Part shown: positions 57,305-64,000 of the stretch, piece by piece
Numbering within the stretch: the first letter of the stretch is position 1
How the letters are laid out: every line of letters starts with the position of its first letter
NCBI RefSeq assembly: GCF_001949145.1
Contig: NW_019091396.1
Span: forward strand, 327,004-391,003
DNA from: Acanthaster planci
Taxonomy: Eukaryota; Echinodermata; Asteroidea; Valvatida; Acanthasteridae
DNA: 64,000 bases
Reading direction: 5' to 3'
Position numbers and translations under genes: made by a program
Notes under the pieces: generated by a model
The model's database searches: none
Told to the model about the DNA's origin: nothing
Seen by the model: only the letters and a program-made list of their open reading frames with translations

Positions 57305-58995
57305 CTCTGATATCACTGCAGCAAGTAAAGCAAGGGTTATGTTTTTTCTCGAGTAAAAAGATTTAGAAGGTGTTGTTGAGCAAGGATTAGTTCCCAGAAA
57401 GGGTCCTTGAAGAGTTGACCCATAGATGGGCAAAAGTTCTCTTTGTGATTGGATTACTTGAGTCTACATAATGTGCCACAGTAGCAGGGCTCGCGAAATT
57501 TTAAAAAATGTAGTTGCCCTTTGGGCAGGGGAGTCTAAAATCTGGTTGCCCGAATTTCATTTTCAGTTGCCCGACAAGGAAGTTTTAGCCACACGTGGTC
57601 TCCAAGTTTTCAGTAATTACAGTCATTTTCCAAGTTTCCGATCACTTGAAATGAATATGCCTAGACCTACCCACCTTTTGCTATTGCTCTGCAGCATTAC
57701 ACGCTAAGACCACTTCTTTTTTGAAAGGTAACATAAAAGTCTTGCAGTACAAATTTTACTCCCAGAAAATTTCAAGAAAAGGAATTCTGGCTAAATTTCC
57801 AATTCGGGCATCGACGTTTGTTGACGGTTTGTCAAAAAACACGGGAGTACAAAAAAATCAACTCCAGAAAAAATTACAGGTCGGTGGGTCACTCACTACG
57901 CAAGATTCCATGAACGTTTTTTCTAGTTTCGGATCGCGCATGCAAGTAGGCCTACATGTACGAACGTCATGAACTCAACTACACGTGCGTAACAGATTTG
58001 TACGTGACGTAATGGGTTTGTCAACTTTGCGGCGTGGGGGGATTTGTGGTCAACGGCTCACTGAGCAGCAAAGTCAAGTCAAAATTTATGCAGGCTATCC
58101 ATGTTGATGCTCTGAAATTAACTAATCCCCTTTAAAATAAGACTTGCTTTACTAGAAAATATGCTTGTTACAATGGTTTTGGCAGATAAATGGGTTTACG
58201 CTTGACTACTTTTTATGTGTAGCGATCCAGAACTGGCTAAACCGATCCAGAACTAGGAAAAGTGTCTGCCTCACTTTTGTCGATCTTGTAAGACAAATAA
58301 TTAAAAGCTCAAAATTTGAAAATATACATGTACAAGGTAGACCTCTGACCCCATTTCATTGGAATTTGATGATAATTGAGCTGTAATATGACTGAATATA
58401 GTTTTAGCGATCCGGAACAAGGAAAACAAGTGAATACAGACGCAGCTGTGTCGTTTATGCCAATTATTCGACCGTACGTACCATGGTGCACCTACCCGAA
58501 CATGTACAGTTGTGCAACATCAAGGTTAGGATGTCGATGTTTTTTGCGGTCTTTTTTGCGATCTTTTTACGGTGCATGGTGCTGAAATGTCCAAAACTCC
58601 GCGTAAAAAAATGTGTTGCCGAAAACGGGTGCTTGCCCATCGGGCTGGCAGCCTGGAACATTTGGTTGCCCGACAAAATATTTTGGTTGTCCTGGGACGT
58701 TGGACTACCGATTCTGCCAGCCCTGCAGAGGCTTAAACACAAAAGTTTTTTCTATATTGATTTGCATCGATTTATCACAAATTAAATCATTTTCTTGTAT
58801 GTTTGACAAGAGTGACTGCTGTTTTTTTTTTTTTATGATGGCTGAATCGAGTTTACAATTTGGAAATTCATAAAAGAAATATTGCTTAAACTGTTTTGAT
58901 GTTATCATGCAGTTGCTCAGCAGCGAATGGTAAGAGCAAATTTCTCAAAAATAATGTTTACATTTTTTCTTTGTCCTTTATATTTTTGGCTGTAG

Positions 58996-59256
58996 GTTTC
59001 CATGGACAAGACTGTGAGGCAGCCTGCCTTTGCCAGAACAATGCCACCTGCGACCACGAGACGGGGAACTGTGCCTGCACGGACGGCTGGATCGGCCCTG
59101 TCTGCAACACGACCTGCGAGGAGGGTTTCTACGGCCACCAGTGTGGGCAGGAGTGTCTTTGTGAGAACAGAGGGCTGTGCGATCACGTGACAGGAGGGTG
59201 CTCTTGTGCCCCCGGATACATTGGGGAGTACTGCCAAGAGACTTGCCCTCGACCAG
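58996..59256 (+). CDS. Common exon 13: EGF repeats 22-23
   Basis: Acceptor GCTGTAG, donor GTAAAG, 261 bases. Repeats FHGQDC (with CQNNATC and CNTTC sequons) and FYGHQC; ends CPRPG. Confidence 0.95.
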
Positions 59257-59871
59257 GTAAAGGCCAAACTAGCTCATCAAAGCCTGCACCTTCTGTGAGC
59301 AAAGTGCGCTCTCTCATTAGTGAGGCACATCAAGTCATGGACCATGGAAACATGACTCTTTGACCTATTTAAGCTGCCCAGTTTTAATACTGAGAAAAAA
59401 CAGAAAGAAGAAAGGGCACCCTCAAGTGATATGTAAGTTGTGTGTGTTATCACTCACCGCTCACTGTCTTGAAGGTCAGAGTAAACTTGTCGGAATAAAC
59501 TTGTAGGCCACACCATAATTCAAGAACATTTCGCAGATTTACTCTGCTACGCTACAGGGCTTAAATACATTTGTAGACTTTTTAAGGCTGATTCAATTCA
59601 AATAATTGAAGATTTCAATTTCAACTTTCAATTTGATCAAATATTTCAATATCAGTTGCACCACGTTCCCACAGAAGCAGAAGCAAAAACATTTTGACAT
59701 TACAAAAAGTCAAAAAAGAAAGAAACACTTCAAGTTTCTGCATTTTTATTTCTTTGGTTTTCAGCTCTGACTTCTTGATTTTGAAAATAATTTTTTACAT
59801 ATTTTTTTATTAATTGATTATCTGAATATTTTAATAATCAGGACGATCCTATAATCCCTTTGGTCCTGCAG

Positions 59872-60093
59872 GTGATGGGTATGGCTCAGGCTGTCTGTCG
59901 CAGTGTGACTGCTTGAACAACGCCTTCTGCCATCCCATCAACGGCAACTGCTCCTGCACTCCGGGATGGCTGGGCGACCGCTGCGGCGATGCCTGCCCTG
60001 AAGGTTTTTATGGCAACGGCTGCCAGCATACCTGCGTCTGTCAGAACGGAGCGGACTGCGATCATGAGAGCGGAAATTGCCTCTGCCAACCAG
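59872..60093 (+). CDS. Common exon 14: EGF repeats 24-25, GC donor
   Basis: Acceptor CCTGCAG, 222 bases. Repeats GYGSGC and FYGNGC; ends CLCQPG. The junction requires CCAG|GCGAGT, a GC donor with otherwise good consensus; exon 15 then continues WRGAVCSEPC. No GT nearby gives an in-frame join. Confidence 0.93.
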
Positions 60094-60453
60094 GCGAGTT
60101 TGTCGTCATTGCCAAAGGAGGGCTTTCCAGATCTCTATTTCCTCCTGTCTTTGGCTGCAGGTTCCAGTTTTATAAATTGAGACCCTTAACCCTAAAAGAG
60201 GGGAAAGGAGTAGGGTGCAGAATCAGTGACTTGCTCAAGAATCCTGTCTTGGTTGATTTTATTGAAATTGCAACATCTGCGGGGTGAGTTTGTCACAGTG
60301 TAAACCAAATATATAACTCAGAGCTTGTGTTCTTGGGAAACTAGGTTACATTAGTCATGGCTTTACTCACGTTGTATGCAGTGGAATTCAAACCCCAGAG
60401 TGAAAAGATTCATTAGAAAGCTATCAGCTAGTCTTGTCGTTTCCACTTTGTAG

Positions 60454-60750
60454 GTTGGAGAGGAGCGGTTTGCTCCGAGCCCTGCAGTCTTGGCACATTT
60501 GGTCCCCACTGTGAGCATGCCTGCACGTGCCAGAACGGAGCCGCTTGCCACCATATCAGCGGTTACTGCAACTGCACCGATGGCTGGCAGGGCACCAGCT
60601 GCAACACGACATGTGACAGCGGTGCGTACGGTTGGCGCTGCGGTCAGGAGTGCCAGTGCCAGAATGGTGCTGCCTGCGATCATGTGACCGGAGCATGTTC
60701 ATGCTTGCCAGGATGGCAGGGCGAATATTGCGATGAACTCTGCGATTCTG
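60454..60750 (+). CDS. Common exon 15: end of repeat 25, repeats 26-27
   Basis: Acceptor TTTGTAG, donor GTGAGT, 297 bases. WRGAVC completes repeat 25, followed by TFGPHC and AYGWRC. CNTTC sequon between repeats. Confidence 0.95.
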
Positions 60751-61173
60751 GTGAGTACTTGAGTCATTGTTACTCTGCGTACTGAAAATAATGAGACTCG
60801 TGTAAAAGCAGAGAATCAAGAGAAGTAGTCTTCCATTTTGACCTTGGGCATGTTTTCACAACCCCTTCAGCAATATGCCTTTTTTTACACACAGAGCACG
60901 CCAGGAACACGTTTAAGGTGGCCAGTAGAAATACAGAACCAGAAATGGTTATGCCATCCAAGAGAGTCAGGTGCAAGGGAGTAAACTACATGATTGACAG
61001 TCGTCAGTTGTATAAGTTTCTGTTTTCTCATGTTGCATTCTTGCAGAAAGTACTCCCATTGAATTGTAAGTCAGTACCTTTTGAGCCACAACCTCAAACT
61101 TCGAATGCAGCCTTTAATTGGTAATTAGTGGAATCAACTTGAACTGATCCCCTAGTTCTTTACCCCTGTCCAG

Positions 61174-61299
61174 GATTCTACGGTGAGTCTTGTTCCCTGA
61201 CCTGTAGCTGCATGAACGGTGCCGAGTGTAACCCCTTCAATGGTTCGTGTTCCTGCACAGCCGGCTGGACTGGTGCGTGGTGCCAGACCCGCTGCTCAG
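61174..61299 (+). CDS. Common exon 16: EGF repeat 28
   Basis: Acceptor GTCCAG, donor GTAAAG, 126 bases. A single repeat (FYGESCSLTCSCMNGAEC) with an NGSC sequon. Confidence 0.95.
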
Positions 61300-61616
61300 G
61301 TAAAGCCCTCAAATCATACCAGGCTCAACTGGTGTGTTGGCCTTGGAATTTTGTTTCTGTTTGTGAAAAGTCTTATCCTCCACGTGCTAGAAAAACTCGA
61401 GAGGATATTTTCCAGAGTCAATTTCCATCCTTATAAAAAAATGAGATTTCACTGTTCCAGGTTTGATGTTTTTTTGAGGAATATTGAAGGTTTTGCAACC
61501 CAAACAGTTGAAACTCAAAAAGTCAAATTCAGACAAAATGCTTCGGGTTCGGAATTCATAATAGTTCAAACCCATTGCAGGTCTCTAACGGGAGAGTCAT
61601 TTATTCTGAAATACAG

Positions 61617-62390
61617 GTGGACATTTTGGTGTTGACTGCCGCTACCTCTGTACATGTCAGAATGATGGGACGTGCCATCCAGAGACTGGTTACTGCACGT
61701 GTGCACCAGGCTGGCAGGGAGACTCATGCCAGTACAGATGCCCCCAGGGGTTCTATGGGGAGAATTGTCACTCTGTCTGTCCATGCCAGAACGAGGGTGT
61801 TTGTCATCACATTACCGGTGCATGCACCTGCCCAGCGGGATGGATTAGTGCTACTTGCAACACATCATGTCCTGAGGGCACCTACGGCATCGGTTGCGCC
61901 TCCCAGTGCATTTGCCATAACAACGCATCCTGTGATCCCCAGAGTGGGCATTGCTTTTGCAAAGCTGGTTTTTACGGTACTCTCTGTGAGTCCAATTGTT
62001 CAGCGGGATATTATGGAAGCTACTGCCTACAGAAGTGCACGTGCAAGAACGGGGCGATCTGTGATAAGGTAGACGGTCACTGCACATGCTCAGAGGGTTG
62101 GCAAGGCAGCAACTGCAGCGCGCCATGCGACGAGGGTTCCTACGGCACTGACTGCCAGAACGTATGTGATTGCCAGAACAACGCTACTTGCCATCACATC
62201 ACGGGGGCTTGCCTTTGTCAGCCAGGATGGGAAGGAGACAAATGCCAGCTCTCCTGCCCTGAGGGAATGTACGGCCAGTCATGTGGTCTCAGCTGCGCTT
62301 GTGTCAATCACGTCAAATGCAATCCAGTAGATGGCAGCTGCACATGCCTGCCAGGATACCAGGGAGGAATGTGCCAATACTTATGTGAAG
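61617..62390 (+). CDS. Common exon 17: EGF repeats 29-34 in one exon
   Basis: Acceptor ATACAG, donor GTAAGG, 774 bases, by far the largest exon. Six consecutive repeats without introns: HFGVDC, FYGENC, TYGIGC, YYGSYC, SYGTDC and MYGQSC. All 48 cysteines are in place. Introns present in neighbouring repeats have been lost here, or the repeats arose by internal duplication. Confidence 0.95.
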
Positions 62391-62813
62391 GTAAGGCCCA
62401 AAATGGAAACTGTAACCTGTTATCAACTGTTCAAATGATTGATTTTTTGAACCAACTACTTCATTTACAGAGGTTTAAAAGATTATTTCATGACGTTCAC
62501 ATAATTTGGTATCTTTTTAGAAAAATGGGAATATTTGCACATGAAACATGCCATCTATCGAGTGCCATCTAATGAAGGGTAATCTGGTCATTTCAAGAGC
62601 ACTTCTGTTTAAGCACTATTATTCCAGCCAATCACAAGTCCTGGAAAGTTTTCCAAGTGAAGCTTGACAAAGGCATTCCTTTGTTATGTATAAGCCCCTT
62701 TTATGTGCAAATAGATTCACGGTGGACTCGACTGCAACATTGTTATGTAGGAAGAGGAAAAACGAAAAAGTTTGACGTCTGACTTGCTCTCATGATTTGT
62801 TCTTTTCAAACAG

Positions 62814-63074
62814 AGGGAAGTTACGGCCAGGACTGCCTGGCAACATGCCAGTGCGTCCACGCCTCGCACTGCATCCCACAAACTGGGGCCTGCCAGTGCA
62901 GCGATGGTTGGGTCGGGGAGCTGTGCGACACGGCCTGTGAGGGAGGCACCTACGGCCCGCAGTGCTCGCTGTCCTGCACCTGCCAGAACAACGCCACCTG
63001 TGATCATGTGACCGGAGAGTGTGACTGCACTCCAGGCTGGATGGGGACGACATGCAACGAGACCTGCTGGGAAG
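62814..63074 (+). CDS. Common exon 18: EGF repeats 35-36
   Basis: Acceptor AAACAG, donor GTAAGT, 261 bases. Repeat 35 has CVHASHC in place of CQNGAxC; repeat 36 (TYGPQC) has a CQNNATC sequon and ends CNETCWEG. Confidence 0.95.
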
Positions 63075-63690
63075 GTAAGTGAGCCGAGGCCAGTTTCACC
63101 AAAAGCAGTTATACCCATCTTGGGAATAGTTACACGTCTGACTAGGAAGTAGGGCATCATCAAATTTAAGATGTTTTCGATGCTTCCTAGACTCCTTAGC
63201 AGTGCAGTTGAACTCGTCTTCAGTGCTATGTGTCATCATATCTGGAAATGGCAGTGTTCATGTGCCGTGCCAATCACAAAGCTCAATGCTGGCCTGTGGC
63301 TAAAAGTGGGCCCAGAAGGGCTCCCCCCCCGGAACAGCTGGCCCCTTATTGGCAAAAACTGTAACCATCAAACAATCCATTGATCTAGTGACGAGCTCCC
63401 CATACCTGGTGTTGTGGCCCTAATGCCCGAAAATGGTAATGAGGCTGGTTCAATGAGTATAAAGGGCGAGAAAAGACAGTCTTGAAAAAACTTCTTTTTT
63501 CATGGGAATATGAGAACACTGACTATGCACATGCTTCCAACTGGATTATCAGGTAGAAAAATTACACATTCTACCCTGAAAAGCTGCTGGCCACTCGGTA
63601 TAGCCATACATTATTGAAACGTTATCCACTTTCAAGAAGATGTCTTATATTATCGACACACTTCAGCTGAAGCCTCATGTTTTTTTCAAG

Positions 63691-64000
63691 GTATGTATGG
63701 CCAGAAATGTTTGGAATCCTGCCCGTGCATGAACGGTGCCCAGTGCAATCACATCACTGGTGCGTGCACCTGCCAAGCGGGATGGATCGGGGCCAATTGC
63801 GAGCAGTCATGCCCCAAGGGGAGGTACGGCGACGGCTGCCAACTGGACTGTGCATGTCTGAATGGCGCAGGGTGCAATCCGGCCACGGGGGCATGTCACT
63901 GTGCCCCCGGGTGGGAGGGCGACATTTGCTCGTCACCCTGTATCCAAGGCAGCTATGGAGACCAGTGCTCCCTGACGTGCCTGTGCGAGAACAATAGCAC
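63691..64000 (+). CDS. Common exon 19: EGF repeats 37-39 (cut by window end)
   Basis: Acceptor TTCAAG; the exon itself begins GTATGT, which looks like a donor but is coding (MYGQKC). Repeats 37, 38 (RYGDGC) and the start of 39 (SYGDQC, CENNS). No stop or donor before the edge, so the gene continues to the right. Confidence 0.94.

Noticed and set aside
57483-58710. Possible gene in intron 12 with repeated LPDK/CPTKY-like words
   Set aside because: Short overlapping frames only; the repeated TTGCCCGACAA words suggest a decayed repeat rather than a gene.

Overview
This is eukaryotic genomic DNA: long introns, GT-AG junctions, microsatellites, many decayed repeats and a 756-base assembly gap (10286-11041). 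The EGF/EMI gene content and the frequent AGGCCTA words suggest an invertebrate deuterostome (echinoderm, hemichordate or amphioxus). That is an inference, and the species cannot be read from the window. All supported coding sequence is on the + strand and appears to belong to one very large receptor locus of the MEGF10/MEGF11/PEAR1/Draper/CED-1 type: signal peptide, EMI domain, then many 8-cysteine (laminin-type) EGF repeats. The transmembrane and cytoplasmic parts lie beyond the right edge.

The left two thirds (about 3.4-38.9 kb) hold a tandem array of eight EMI cassettes, here named A-H. Each has the same three-exon plan: a first exon with its own ATG and signal peptide that ends in phase 2, a middle EMI exon (phase 2 to 2), and a C-terminal EMI exon with a CC-x-GW core that ends in phase 1. 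A (3377-6700), C (12749-19667), E (26337-30028), F (30973-31928), G (32832-35558) and H (36893-38880) have all three exons open and correctly spliced. B (7917-8836) is a pseudogene. D (21889-23909) has a good first and last exon but a broken middle exon. A+B and C+D belong to two diverged copies of a segmental tandem duplication (about 0.16-8.85 kb and 10.16-22.54 kb). The second copy is enlarged by insertions, including three palindromic CCAAT-box elements and a pair of inverted repeat arms.

No EGF exon lies between the cassettes. The 6 kb after cassette H contains a dead LINE fragment, a short terminal-inverted-repeat element and a CpG-rich patch. One shared series of 19 EGF exons then starts at 44875 and is still open at 64000. 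Every one begins and ends in phase 1, and together they encode one N-terminal EGF, 38 complete 8-Cys repeats and part of a 39th (about 1,690 residues). Exon 14 has a GC donor.

The arrangement (several complete N-terminal cassettes, each with an ATG, followed by one common set of exons) resembles clustered protocadherin or UGT1A loci. The phases allow any cassette to join the common EGF exons but do not allow a last EMI exon to join a middle EMI exon in frame, so the cassettes are mutually exclusive by reading frame. I propose a locus producing one EGF stalk with one of at least six alternative EMI heads. The alternative, a series of degenerating tandem gene copies of which only H is used, must be separated by transcript data.
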